Shown here piece after piece: positions 24,071 to 35,465 of a stretch of 64,000 nucleotides of DNA; the stretch's first letter is position 1, and each line of letters starts with the position of its first letter. Source of the stretch: Prostheceraeus crozeri (taxonomy: Eukaryota > Platyhelminthes > Polycladida > Euryleptidae); contig CAJQUW010004766.1 in the NCBI GenBank assembly GCA_907163375.1, forward strand, positions 46,495 to 110,494, written 5' to 3'. The notes beneath the pieces are model-generated. The model saw only the letters and a program-made list of their open reading frames with translations, was not told where the DNA came from and did not search any database. Made by a program: the position numbers and the translations under genes.

Positions 24071-24743
24071 ATATATCAATCATGCCTAGATATTGAAAGC
24101 ATCAATGAGTCGTACAGCCGAGGCCGCATAGCAGCCGAGACTGTAAAGATCATTGTTACTGAGTAAGTAGGTCTGTCAACCGATATTTCACGTGTCATTT
24201 TTCTATGAAAGTCGTTTATATAGCTCCAATTCCAAATTGGATTGCCTTAATTGCATGATTAAGGCCTTCTAATTTGCTATGTAATACCATTGAGGTAGGA
24301 GCATTTCACCATCCATCAATTTGGATTCGTAGATATCTCAAGGTTGACATAATTCAATGTTCTGAGCTCCATGGGCTATGTAGAAAATTATCATAGATTT
24401 TAGTCATTTGCAGATCAAAATTTTGGATTCTTGATGTCATAGATTTTTAGTTCAGTAACAATGCATCCTTTCAAATGATCAGCCTAAATCGTCTGGCGCT
24501 ACGAGCCGACGATTTAGGCTGTCATTTGAAAGGTAATATATCTTCATTGATGCTTCAAAAAGCTAGGCATGATTACTATTGTAGTGAATGCGTGCTATGA
24601 TTCATGCACATGTAGAAGTCTGTGGATATCTCTGGCTGCATACATATATAGTGATATTTAATTCAGACGCCGGCAACAACGACGATTGTTGCCGGCTCTG
24701 GGACGGCATCAATGAAATAATACCGCATAGCATTCACTACAAT
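24071..24743. mobile_element. Hairpin-bearing dispersed element, copy 1 (interrupted)
   Basis: Shares with 45035-45298 the inverted pair AATCATGCCTAGA...GCTAGGCATGATTA, a second inverted pair around ATTGTAGTGAATGC, and a GC-rich hairpin GCCGGCAACA-8 nt-TGTTGCCGGC at 24669-24696. Between about 24156 and 24543 it holds about 390 bases absent from the other copy. That insert is bounded by TCATTG on both sides, which fits a later insertion. Non-coding; superfamily unknown. Confidence 0.7.
24467..24533. repeat. Long perfect-type hairpin inside the insert
   Basis: CCTTTCAAATGA, one unpaired base, CAGCCTAAATCGTC, a 14-base loop, then GACGATTTAGGCTG and TCATTTGAAAGG. About 26 base pairs form with a single bulge. 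It is a strong candidate for a structured RNA or the tip of a foldback element. It lies wholly inside the insertion into the copy-1 element. Confidence 0.8.
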
Positions 24744-25929
24744 ATCTTTTATTTGCTTCTGCACTTGCAATAAGCTTCGGGATTTATTAAAGCAAGAGGA
24801 GTATCGCGCAATGTTCGTGAGGTGAAATTCCGGGTGCCCCGAAATGTCGGGTACGGAGATGGCACGTGTTATCGAAGCTGATCAGAGTGGGTCGTGGGTC
24901 AAGTAGGTCACATATTCACGCAGGTCGTGTTTTCCGAACAGTCGATGGGTCAGGTGGGTCGTGAGTCAAGTTTCGTTGACCTACTTCCAAACAGTTTGAC
25001 CCACGACAAATTTGACCATTTCAAAAGCAGCACACTTCATTTATTCGGATCTTATTATTCATGAAAAATGAGTGTGTCACTGTTACTGAAAGAGGTGATG
25101 GACGCAAGCAGCCAAAATAAGCAGCACTATTGACCGATCAAAACTTAGTTTATTTTCTATCTACCGGTGCAAGCTGAATAGGCTGCACTAAAAAAAAAAC
25201 GATAGACAGGAATTATTAGTTTTGGGTTCGAATTTTCGAATATTCGTTCAAACATGTTGAAACTCGAGCTATTCGAGTATTTCGAATACCTATCAATGTC
25301 ATAAATGTTCCCAGGCCATCAATTGTAAACCATCAAGTCCTATTTAATGCCAAAATTACCGAACCGAACTTCTTTAATTCAAAGAAGTACTAAAATGCTT
25401 GCGAAGTACTTATATGATGAAATATCAGTAAAGGACGCGATCCGAGGCCAAATTCAGTGAGCTAGTAATTGACAGCGAGCTATCTGAAAATGAATTGTCG
25501 ATGTTGTGATGAATAGCAACTGTGAGAAAGTTAACCATGGCGAAAATCAGCTAGTCAACACAGTTGATCATAGTTCCTGCACAAAAATCGTCACTGAGGT
25601 CGCTTCTGTCTCAGGTAGCGAGTGTTAACAGCTCTCCATCATCAAAGCAATGACGGTTTGTTGTGCTCCTGCATATCGAAGTGGTAACAGTGTAATCGAT
25701 TACCTCTTAATGAACTTAAGACATCAATTTGGATCAAAAACATCCTCCCTTACTGTGCTTAGAGTATTGCCACCGTTTACCCACTGCTGTTAATCTAAAT
25801 GCATTTGTGTTTAATTGTCAAAACGGTTCTTATATGGTTGTACATATGTGATATAGCGGGCAAGCAGTTTAGACATACCGTATGGCATTTTTCGATATAG
25901 TAGAGGTGTAATCCTATGCGCATTGAGGA
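24744..25929. other. Unassigned DNA, local imperfect palindromes
   Basis: 24880-25015 repeats GGGTCGTGGGTCAAGTAGGTC-like words and their complement (TTGACCTACTT), an imperfect inverted repeat. 25220-25290 is rich in TTCGAA/ATTCGAAT. No gene is supported. Confidence 0.45.
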
Positions 25930-26062
25930 CTGTGCTTTCGAACCCAGACAGATCTAAGATAAGTACTTCTGTAAAGTTTTCCAACTCAAAGAGTGCTAGA
26001 TTCTGTGACTCCTTTCTTAGTCGTACTCAGGTTCATTACTCTTTGTAGTACTCACTTGGTAC
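25930..26062 (+). repeat. Dispersed repeat, copy 2, left part
   Basis: Homologous to 1608-1735 (shared GTGCTTTCGAACC, CTTAGTCGTA, GTAGTACTCA). It is broken after CTTGGTAC by the hAT-like composite, and continues at 27176 with CTTGGGACTTTATGAATAA. Confidence 0.65.
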
Positions 26063-27175
26063 CATAGAGTAGGTATATATCAAAGTAAGTATATAAGAGA
26101 AGTATGCAATTTGGTATTCACTTTGGTATATATAGGTAGAGTGGTAACTCCACATTTAATAAAACCCCAATGTGTATACACTTTCTATTTTATCAAATGA
26201 ACTCAAGGGAGATACATGTGATATTGTGCAAAAGTGCTCAAATAATTTTTTGGACCACGGGAACGCAATCTCCGCACAAAAACTGAATCTTTTGATACAA
26301 AAATTTTCACTGTATACAGATACTTTTTTTGAGTCGACACTCTACCTATGTATCCCTACTCTATGGTGTCGACTCAAAAGTATTTGTATACAGTAAAAAT
26401 TTTTATTTCAAAAGATTAAGTTTTTTGTGGAGATTACGTTCCCGTGGTCCAAAAAATTATTTGAGCACTTTTGAAAAAAGTCAAAATTTGCCAATTTATA
26501 TACTACCGAGATGACTCTCCTATACAAGTAGTATGAAACAAGTTGGATATCAAAAGGAATAAATATTTGATAATAGACATCCTAACTAAGCGGAAATCAA
26601 GCTGATTATCAAAGGAATTTCATGAATTGTATTATAATGAAAGTCCATGAAAAAGTCGCGATGTTATTCGTGCTTTCTTGGCTGAAATTTCAACTTTTCA
26701 AATCAATTTCCACCGGCATGATTTGATGATTCACAAATTCATGTTTTATTTATTGAATCTGAATGTCGACCCATTTACATCTTTTAAAGTTAATTGAAAT
26801 CATTGTCTTTGATTCTGTTATTTTGCTCTGCCAGTGGCAGATTGCCTGTGATATGATCACGCTTAGGAAAATACTCTTCAGGTTGAGCATGAAAAGCAAT
26901 AGAAACCCATCGAATTGTTTATTTAACAAACATCATCTCTCCAAGGCTGTCATGAGAATCTGTGAAATATCATCATTCCTTCTGCTTTATGCTATCATGA
27001 TCACTCATTTCCGTTGTAATTTCTGCAAAACTTCAAAAATATGCATATCACACATTTGGTGACAATATCACATGTATCTCCCTTGAGTTCATTTAATAAA
27101 ATCGAAAGTGTATACACATTGGGGATTTAATAAATGCGGAGTTACCACTCTACCTAATATACCTACATCTCTATG
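26063..27175. mobile_element. hAT-like composite: two head-to-head copies A and B
   Basis: Copy A (26063-26365) is an internally deleted plus-oriented member. Copy B (26366-27175) is a nearly full-length member in the opposite orientation that lacks its own terminal repeat at the junction. Both outer ends therefore carry the same left terminus (CATAGAGTAGG and CTCTATG). The flanks are CTTGGTAC and CTTGGGAC, an 8-bp target duplication with one mismatch. The homologous site at 1700 has a single uninterrupted CATTTGGGAC. The junction makes an inverted repeat of over 100 bp (26228-26338 against 26366-26480). Copy A also has about 50 extra bases in its left terminal repeat. An 8-bp duplication is typical of hAT elements. 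Reading frames inside are spurious. Confidence 0.85.
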
Positions 27176-27205
27176 CTTGGGACTTTATGAATAACAGTGT
27201 AGAGT
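27176..27205 (+). repeat. Dispersed repeat, copy 2, right part
   Basis: CTTGGGACTTTATGAATAA continues the repeat interrupted at 26062 and matches 1708-1727. Confidence 0.65.
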
Positions 27206-27580
27206 GACACAACGATCTTCTCTACCACAAATCCATGGAAGTAAACCGCATTAGCTTTGAAGTGATGAAATCATTGATGAAATTGGCAGCTAAATCTCAT
27301 TTGGGAAAAGCAACGAATAGTATGTCTTGCGAAAGAACGTTTTTGGCTGCGGATCTAGTCGTGGAGCCAAAGCTGGAGTGTCTCATTCCCGAAGCTACAA
27401 AGGGTTTTGAGTGTCTTATGATGCAGGCAGTATCACTGAAAGGTTTCAGAATTTTTTTCAACTTTTTAGAAAAAGCTGATTGAGGAGCTTATAGACAGCC
27501 TATGGCATAATAAGAAATAATATAGACTATGGCCACATGCACAGCCTAGTCGCGACTTGTGCTAGTTTTTGGACAGTTAA
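27206..27580. other. Unassigned, one 82-residue frame
   Basis: Plus frame 27235-27483 is open but shows no recognisable domain. Confidence 0.35.
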
Positions 27581-27584
27581 GGAC

Positions 27585-28391
27585 GACCGGTTTCACCTTC
27601 TTCTTGGAAGGCTACTCATGGGAATGATTTATTTAAAACTAAGTAAACTGAAATACATACAAAATCTATGAAGCTGCATTCAAATTAGGTTTAAGCATAG
27701 AAATAAAATACTGCTCTTTCTTGTCTCTGACCAAACGATTCGTAGATGGATGCAGTTGATATATTGGCGCAGCTTCAAAAGGCGTCGGAAGATTTCTACA
27801 ACACATGGCAATATGAGCACTAACACTAAGGATCCTATATTGCTCATTATTGATTTGCTGTCTATGAACAGTCAGTCTACTACGAAAAAGATCCCCAGTC
27901 TGTCCCACATAAATTTCGTTACAACCTTTACAGCGGAGGATGCAAATGACATTTCTGGATAGACAGTTCATATTCTTTTTTCTATGAAAAGTCATCCTAG
28001 CATTATTAACCTTAAGATCTATGGTTTTCCCGGTTATAAGAGTAGGACAACAGCTACATCGAGCGTCTCCACACTTTGTAACACCCTCAATAGTAGGACG
28101 GTAGTTCGTCTTCAGCAATCTATACAACGTTGGAGGTTGCTTAAACGATCGTAAAACATTGTACCTATGGAAAGGATCAATTAATGATAGGCTGCTGCTG
28201 ATCGGTCTTATCACTTTTCCATATATATTGGGATTATTCTTATTATAAGAAGAAACAAATGCAATATCATTAGTCCTGTCCCTCCGGTGTAACTCAAGTG
28301 GCTTTGACAATGCACAAGTGCACTGAGTGTTCATCAACACCCCATCAGTCTTCATCTGAATATTTTTTCTTCCAAATTGATAGTACTGCAT
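27585..28391 (-). CDS. Penelope-like GIY-YIG endonuclease ORF with 3' tail
   Basis: A 241-residue open frame (28391 down to 27666). About residues 108-155 form a Cys-rich linker (CGDARCSCC, then CILRCKGCNEIY), like the zinc-binding linker that precedes the GIY-YIG nuclease of Penelope-like elements. The nuclease core is IYVGQTGDLFRSRLTVHRQQI (about residues 160-180), with the Tyr, Gly and Arg expected of the family, and a C-terminal NRLVRDKKEQYFISMLKPNLN helix. Downstream on the minus strand (27585-27640) lies CTTCCAAGAAGAAGGTGAAA followed by CCGGTCGTC, a common Penelope 3'-tail arrangement. No reverse transcriptase is visible upstream, so this is a 3' fragment or a solo GIY-YIG gene. The frame is intact over its length, which is rare in this window. 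Confidence 0.75.
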
Positions 28392-28642
28392 TAAATTGCT
28401 GTATTACCACTTTCATCTTTAAACATTTTTTCAGAGAAACTACTGAACGAATATTCTTGAAACTTATCATACAATATCAGTGAATTATGCTTTACGTCAT
28501 GTGCCATTTCCAAGGCTTTTTGTCGCATTTCACACCGATAAAACTGATTGTACAGCCGATAAAACAGCAATTTCGCTCCATTGCCGTAATGCTTTTTTTG
28601 CCACGATAAGGACCGTACTAAAATGGGTTCAAATTTAGGCAT
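28391..28642 (-). CDS. Short ORF upstream of GIY-YIG, unidentified
   Basis: An 83-residue minus frame immediately upstream of the GIY-YIG frame. Sequence such as MAHDVKHNSLILYDKFQEYSF is not recognised. It could be the decayed C-terminus of the Penelope-like polyprotein or a 5' exon. The two frames are adjacent (they share the boundary at 28391), which supports a common origin but proves nothing. Confidence 0.35.
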   Translation of the reverse strand: MPKFEPILVRSLSWQKKHYGNGAKLLFYRLYNQFYRCEMRQKALEMAHDVKHNSLILYDKFQEYSFSSFSEKMFKDESGNTAI

Positions 28643-28853
28643 CTATTTCTCATCTAGCCCTTTTAAACAATTAAATATCTTTTTTTCACGTCATCTTGAG
28701 ATTCCGATCATCAGAGCTTTCTAATTTGCGTGAATGCCTAAAGTTGAAGTCTATACTCAAACAGAAGCCGGTGTTGAACACTACACTTAATATTCATGTG
28801 CGCTGATAGCAATCACTTCTTCTTAGAATGCGTTATACCGCACATGCATAATG

Positions 28854-29580
28854 CTTATGACTAAATCAGCGACAATTTAAGTGAGTCACTTAAAATGATT
28901 TTTTACCTAAATCCCGGATATTTTGTAAAAACACCTAAATTACCTAAATATTGTCATTATAACAAAAACCTTCTACTTGATTACCTCATTTACTCACATT
29001 GAAAAACATTGAGAAAATCGTGGTTACGAATTATTTTTTTTTCGGAATAATGAAGACATTGATGATTGATTCTGTTAAATGCCACATGTTTCTGGTCATA
29101 GTTTCTAATTCTTTTATATACACTTATAGAGTTTTTATGGAGTTTATATTGCATTTGAAATACGAGTAATTTTGATCTGTTTGACACATATACAATTGAA
29201 TTGTCAATGCAGAAACATATATAGGCCTACTTAGATGTTAATATTTCATCTGTGCAGTTGTTATAGTTTGAAATAAGATCGCTCCGAATCGCGATTAAAT
29301 CTAGGACTTACTTGTCATTTTCTTTTCTCTAATTCTTTTTTAAACTTATACGTAGATTATTGTCGCGGTATTTATTTACAAATTAGTTATCGAAAAAAAA
29401 GCACAATTCATGAAAATAAACAAAAAGTACCATTGCTCTCAATGAATCTAGACATTTTGATGAATTTTTGATTCACCTAAATGAACACCCTAAATTTGTA
29501 AAATTATTCACCTAAAAGAAACCTAAAATGACAAAAGTATTCACCTAAGATGTCGGTGTATACTTATGACTAAATCAGCG
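28854..29580. mobile_element. About 690-bp segment bounded by 18-bp direct repeats
   Basis: CTTATGACTAAATCAGCG occurs at 28854-28871 and identically at 29563-29580. The enclosed DNA carries ACCTAAA/CACCTAAA words concentrated near both inner edges (28908-28965 and 29470-29550). An exact 18-bp flanking repeat suggests a target duplication of the length made by LINE-driven insertions, or a repeat-mediated event. A 65-residue minus frame inside is unrecognised. Confidence 0.55.
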
Positions 29581-30250
29581 GTAATTGAACTCTACTAATC
29601 TTTTTGCGACAATAATTGTAGGCCTCCTTTAAGATTAATGTTTGGAAATGACTGCACTGTGTCCCATGTACTAGAGATTTACACAAGCAGTCCTTCATAC
29701 AATAGCCATTTAATTAATTCAATTTCGATGAATTTGGTGCAGGCAAGGTTGATGAAGGACAGCGTGAGACTTCTCCTAATTCTAGTGATGCCTTAGGTCG
29801 CAGCATATAGCATTGAAACTGCATAGACGTGTGATGAAGAAGCTACAAAACAGTGGTTTGAATTAAATTCGATGTTCTTAAAATTACTTTCAAAATCAAC
29901 GGGAAGTGTAGTGGGAATGAGAGCGGTGAACGGGAAAGTCTAGTTGCTGAACTTAAACAAGACGCTTATTTCTCCATTTCACGAACTTGAATTGAATCAT
30001 AGAATTGAACAGAGTTTGCTGTTTTAGAATAAGCGTGAATTGAACACCGTTCCAGATCTTCGTTAACTTGTCATTCTCTGGCTGATCTCAATCAACATTT
30101 TTAATAGTAAACCGCGCAACTTCCACTCAATAAACCCATAAAATAAAGTTTTATGCATATATAAAATATAGCGCATCTCAATCGGTCTTCTTGTTGTGGT
30201 GAATCTCTTTTTTCCCCTGAGCGAAAGTTCAACTTCTATAAGTTTCTATT
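29581..30250. other. Unassigned AT-rich DNA
   Basis: No gene, repeat or element end was recognised. Confidence 0.45.
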
Positions 30251-30801
30251 TCCCATTCGGATAATAGATCGTGATAGCGCCTGGGGACAACTCCATAGGG
30301 ACATCCTCCCCGAATCCTTCACGGCGTTTTGTCTATTCCAAAGTGACACTAATTATGAATCTCACGAATATCGAAGGTAGTGGCTGCGCAACCAGAGGAC
30401 GTTTCCGTTTCGTCCCTCTTCAACCATTTCGCAGGCATCCCGATTAAATCTGTCTGCTTTGTTATTATTTGATCTACCCATTGCACATCGACACTCAACT
30501 GTTCATTTATCAGGATTTCTGCAAGGATATCCAATCGTCTTCGAATGATGATTTCACCCCAATTTAAAGCCATATTGAGACCCCTTATGACAGTTATAAC
30601 AGCGTCCAATTCGGCACAGCTGATGCGTTTCGTATCTCTCCTTTGCCGCATCCACGCTGCATCTTCGACCACACGTCATTCAATCTCGAGACAGACCCTT
30701 AATGACAGGTTACTCGCATCTGCCCATTTTGTAAGGGGAGCCGACCTGTCAACCAGCCAATGTCTACATACCAGGTCGCCCTTTTCTTGTAGCATCTTGT
30801 C

Positions 30802-33700
30802 AGGGATGTCTATGAATATATGATATAGAACTCGGGATACGCAACTCCCAAAGAGTGGAGAATTGACTGTGGGCTGACATTTTTTTGATGATACAAAATT
30901 GCTATGATTGATTTGACATATGTAGCATTCTGCAATGCCATTTCCTTTTTTTTACTTCTTTTTTTTATTTTCTATTTTTCTTTTTTTGCCAAATGTAATC
31001 GAAGAGAATAGCATGTTCATGGGAGCATGTTCATCGCATTGGCCAGTTGACACAAAATTTGAGTCGTACCGTGGAAAAAATGCTTCTTTCTGAGCCACCA
31101 TCGATTTCTCGAATTTTTCAGCCAATTGCAGACGTGTCACATATCCAACTTCATCAAGAACAACACTTCGTGCATTATCGGAATATCGATCATATCTACC
31201 CGATGAGCTGGACGATTTTAAATGTATGGACAAGCTTCCAAATGACTATGAATTGCTTTGTTTTGAAGGTCAGCGGCGAAAATTCAATGGCACTGACGTT
31301 ATCTATGACAGCATTATTTATCTTTTATCTTTCAATGATGTATGTAGACAGGTAGAAACATCAATTCAAGTAAATTCTAATTTCACTGTCACAGCGTCGA
31401 GATTTAATGCAAAAGTCACAATTCCACGTTGCTTGGTTTTCAAAAAAAGCTGGAACGTTGGTCACAGTCAGACAATATAATATCATTTGTGCGAAATTCA
31501 TCATCTTCGGCTCATTGTGAAATTGATAAGTTAAAACGAAGGCTTCAGGCGATAAACACAGACAAGTATATGGAAACTGTATTTTTATTAGAGCAGCTTG
31601 CACTGAAATTCATATAACCAAGTGGACGCCGATACAGTGCTCGTACGGTTGTAATTGACCTTAATATTTTCATCCACAGCCGATCATTGTACAGAGAACT
31701 GCGAAAATTCTTCAGCCTTCCACATCCAAATATACTGATGCGCAGTATTGAAACGTGGAATACAGTTTGCAATGATGAGGAAGTTCACCGAGTTGCATCT
31801 ACCGTTTTCAATAAAACGTTGGACTGAATCGGAAATGCATCATTTTGTTTGATGAAATTTATGTGAAAACGTCTTTGCGTTACCGAGGTGGACATGTAAT
31901 TGGTTCTTCTGTTGATAAACCATCTGAACCAGCGAGAACTATATTGACTTTCATGGTAAAACCTCTTTTTGGTGGTACTCAGTCTGTTGTGAGATTAGTG
32001 CCGATTTTCTTATTATCAGCTCATGTAATTGAAGAACAAGTGATTGAAAGGCAGGTGCTCTCATTGAGGGCATCATGAGCGACAATCACTCAGCAAACAG
32101 AAAACTCCATGATGCTTTGCTTACTAAGTCGGATGTCTCTGAAGTCAACTGCAGGATAAAGCATCCTGTCGATGATAGTCGTTATCTCTACTTGTTGTTT
32201 GATCCGGTACACTTGCTCAAATGCGCAAGAAACAATTGGGTGACTGAAAAAACGCAAACAATTGAAATAATTCCTTCAAGAAAGGTTGAATGTATCACTG
32301 CCCATTGGAAAGATTTGATCGATTTATATGAATCAGAAAGGGACAATATGTGAAGAGAACGACTTTGACCTACGGTATCAATCGATTTATCCAACATCAT
32401 TTGAAAAACTAAAGTTTCCTTGGTACTGCAGGTATGTCTGTCGCTGCCCTCTCACAAGATGCAAAAACTGACACGACATACTCGCATTTCATGGATGTCA
32501 TTCTTCGGATTTGGAAAATACTTAATAACAAAAGTACAAGCGCTGTCATACATTTAAATGATCCTGATCGTCGTCCTATCTTTAACAGCTCAGACGCGAA
32601 TCTTCGATATTTATCTTCAATATGTGAATCGTTCAAGAAACAAAACCCACCAGCTACTCAAAGATTTCAGACATTCACCAAACCAACAATATGCAGCATT
32701 ACACATACATTAGATGGAATTGTCTCTTTATGACATGCCCTGTTAAAAGATAGAGCTGTAAAATTCTTACTGCTTGGCCACTTTCAGTCAGACAATCTAG
32801 AGGGTGAATTTGGTATTTATCGCGGCATGTTCGGAGGCCTATACCATATATCTTTCCAGGAAACATTGATGGCTACAAAAGTTCGCAACTTGCATTTACT
32901 TCACGATTTAGACATTCTACAATCTACATGCTGCGCTGCCTGACTACGCTGTACATAATTCAATTTGCTGTAATTCAGATATAACAGAAAATGAGCTGGA
33001 GGACATTGATGAGATCCACAAAAGTATTGATGACATTAGCGAAGCAGAACGTAAATCAATATTTTACATTTGTGGGTATGTAACACACAAAGAGAAACTG
33101 AAGAGCAACCCCGGAATGGACATGTTTTACTCGTCAGCGTCTGGTTTTACGCACTTACTCTCACGAGGCAAGTTAAGCATACCTGTAAAAGACATTTTTC
33201 ACTTCATTTTGATAGCATATACCTTTTTTAAATCATCTCGTTATACTTGCATGCGACGGTTTTCGCGCAAGATGGAAATAATTTATCAAGCACTTTACGA
33301 TTTCGGAAATCATTCAAGTGTTATAAAGCGACTTCCTGATACATATTTCACTGGTTTTGTGAAAAGTGTAATGACCAAGCTGCAGCAAAAACATCGAACA
33401 ATGAGAGGAAATGAATAAAGCTGTCAATATAAAGTAAGTCAACTTTATCAACTACTTCAATGCAATAATAACGTTGATGACGTATGAAAAATGAAGCATT
33501 TTGCTATAAGTTATGTTGATACTAATATTGAGTACGAAATTATATTCAAATATCACATTGAAGTCAAAATCAACTCCGAAATACTTGCAATGCTTCTTTA
33601 CATAAATGTTGAGATTTGTAAAACTTTGGCCCAGTCAATTCTCCACTCTTTGGGAGTTGTGTATCCCGAGTTCTATATCATATATTCATAGACATCCCTA
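30802..33700 (+). mobile_element. P element, about 2.9 kb, with TIRs and 8-bp TSD
   Basis: Long terminal inverted repeats of about 66 bp: AGGGATGTCTATGAATATAT at the left, and the complement ending CATAGACATCCCTA at the right, continuing inward through ACTCGGGATAC and CTCCACTCTTTGGG. The flanking octamers are ATCTTGTC (30794-30801) and ATCTTGTT (33701-33708), a one-mismatch 8-bp target duplication, the length P elements make. Inside is a decayed P-type transposase on the plus strand. The element interrupts the fossil LTR-type pol. The near-identical TIRs and TSD suggest a modest age, but the coding region has many breaks. Confidence 0.88.
30985..33418 (+). pseudogene. P-element transposase, decayed
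   Basis: In order: a THAP-like zinc-finger remnant with CSSHWPVDT near 31024 and the PPSI linker at 31098; an all-helical region with FLLEQLALKFI (31587-31617) and HSRSLYRELRKFFSLPHP (about 31677-31730); then the RNase H-like core. The core has LFDEIYVKTSLRYRGGHVIG (about 31840-31900), giving the first catalytic Asp; then MSDNHSAN (32075) with the second Asp; the GTP-binding-type insert YLLFDPVHLLKCARNNW (about 32195-32245); and SDNLEGEFGIYRGMFGG (about 32788-32838), giving the catalytic Glu. The C-terminus ends at TAA 33416-33418, which overlaps an AATAAA poly(A) signal. At least five frame changes or stops separate the blocks, so it is inactive. No introns could be mapped. Confidence 0.85.
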
Positions 33701-33937
33701 ATCTTGTTGACATCCAGAAATAATGTCTTTAATCCAGGGATATCTGTTTATCCCAGTCGATGCTTTCGAATGCTGCCTGACGTTGAATGTAGCCACACGC
33801 TGTGCGCAGCCAGCCCGCGACGGGATAGTGTCTACACCACATTCCCACAAGCCTATGTACTCTGCGTCAAGAAGCCTCCTCCGGTATAGTCGGTAGATCA
33901 CCATCCCGCGACCGTCATTCATCATCAACCTTCCATC

Positions 33938-34704
33938 CATAGAGTAGATATATTAGGTAGAATGGTAACTCCGCATTAATTAAATCCCTAATGTGCATAC
34001 ACTTTCGATTTTATTAGGAATTGACTGATTATGATAGCAATGCAGAAGGAAATGATATTATTGTACAAATCGTCCGTGTATTACAGGTTTGGATATGTAA
34101 TGTTTGTTAAATAAACAATTCGATAGGTTGCTATTACTTTCAAGCTGAACCTCAAGAGTATTTTCTTAAGCGAGATCATATCACAGGCAACCTGCCACTG
34201 GTAGAGCAAAATCACAAAATCAAAGACAATGATTTCAATTAACTTTGAAAGATGTAAATGGGTCCGTATCACTATTCAGATTTAAGAAATGAAACATGAA
34301 TTTAGTGAATCATAAAATCATGCCGGTGGAAATTGAATTAAAAACTTGAAATTTCAGCGAAGAAAGCACGAATAACATCGCGACTTTTTCATGAAGAATT
34401 CCATTATAATACAGATCATGAAACTTCCTTGATAATCAGCTTGATTTCCGCTTAGTTAGGATGCTTATTAGCAAATATTCATTCCTTTTGATATCCAACT
34501 TGTTTCATACTACTTATATAGGAGCGTCATCTCGGTAGTATATAAATTGGCAAGTTTCGACTTTTTTCAAAACTGTTCAAATAGTTTTTTGGACCACTGG
34601 AACGTAATCTCCGCAAAAAACTGAATCTTTTGATATAAAATTTTTCACTGTATACAGATACTTTATTGAGTCGACACTCTACCTATATATATTCCCTCTC
34701 TATG
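33938..34704 (+). mobile_element. hAT-like MITE copy C, 8-bp TSD CTTCCATC
   Basis: Begins CATAGAGTAGATATATTAGG and ends ACCTATATATATTCCCTCTCTATG; the terminal inverted repeats are about 28 bp. The octamer CTTCCATC lies immediately outside both ends (33930-33937 and 34705-34712), a perfect target duplication. The 767-bp body is non-coding and slightly shorter than copy B owing to an internal deletion near the left end. It sits inside the fossil pol. Confidence 0.92.
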
Positions 34705-35465
34705 CTTCCATCCCAAAATTCGAACATCCTGGGTGCACAGCTTTTCTGCTGGTTTTGCACACAAACCGTACCGATTGAGATACTCTCGATCTCTGACATC
34801 ATCTACTGCAACTTTATCCTCTTGGACAAATAGAGCGTCTATGTAACTTGTTACTTTTCCCTGCAACTTTCCACCGGTGATAATAACTGCCTCTACGATT
34901 CTCGTCATTATTTTAGGGGACGAAGCTAGTCCAAAGCCCAGTCGAGTTAGCAGGAAGTCTTTAACTCTTCATCTCATAGCTTGGTGTGCCCATATACTCC
35001 CATCCACGAGTGCTTGAAGATAGACCAAGTCCGCAATCGAAAATGTGATCCTAGTTGCCGCCACTTACGTAGCAGATCAGCGCAAAAGGGGTTGAATCGC
35101 CGTGGTGAGATCGTATGGCCCTGTTTATTAATCGGTAATCTAACACTGGTCGCACCGTAGACGTTGAGTTTCCGGGTTACTTGAATTACACTTTCATCCT
35201 TGAGATCGAGCCAGAGTGTAAAACCTGAAAGGACATCGATAACCGATAAGTGAGCCTGGTTACTGACATGAGTTATGTGGATTGCCAACTTATCTCAGAC
35301 TCCGCAGAAGCTTATCGAAACACGATCATATTGCATTCTACAAGCAGGGTCTACTCTTGAGCATATGGAAAGACTTTACGGTTTTAACCTACTCCTCGCC
35401 GGTTCTTTTGAACTGAATGCGACACTTATTCAAGTGTTTGATTTGATTAAAAAGAGGGCTCATCT

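Noticed and set aside
24669-24696. Helitron 3' end
   Set aside because: The GC hairpin is suggestive, but no CTRR terminus follows at the usual distance and no TC start was found.
24880-25015. AGGTCA/TGACCT words resembling nuclear-receptor half sites
   Set aside because: They are part of a broader degenerate GGGTCGTGGGTCA repeat and spacing is not consistent.
25650-25710. Frame starting TVCCAPAYRSGNS, possible THAP-type start
   Set aside because: Only one of the cysteines expected in the C2CH pattern is placed correctly, and nothing downstream supports the domain.
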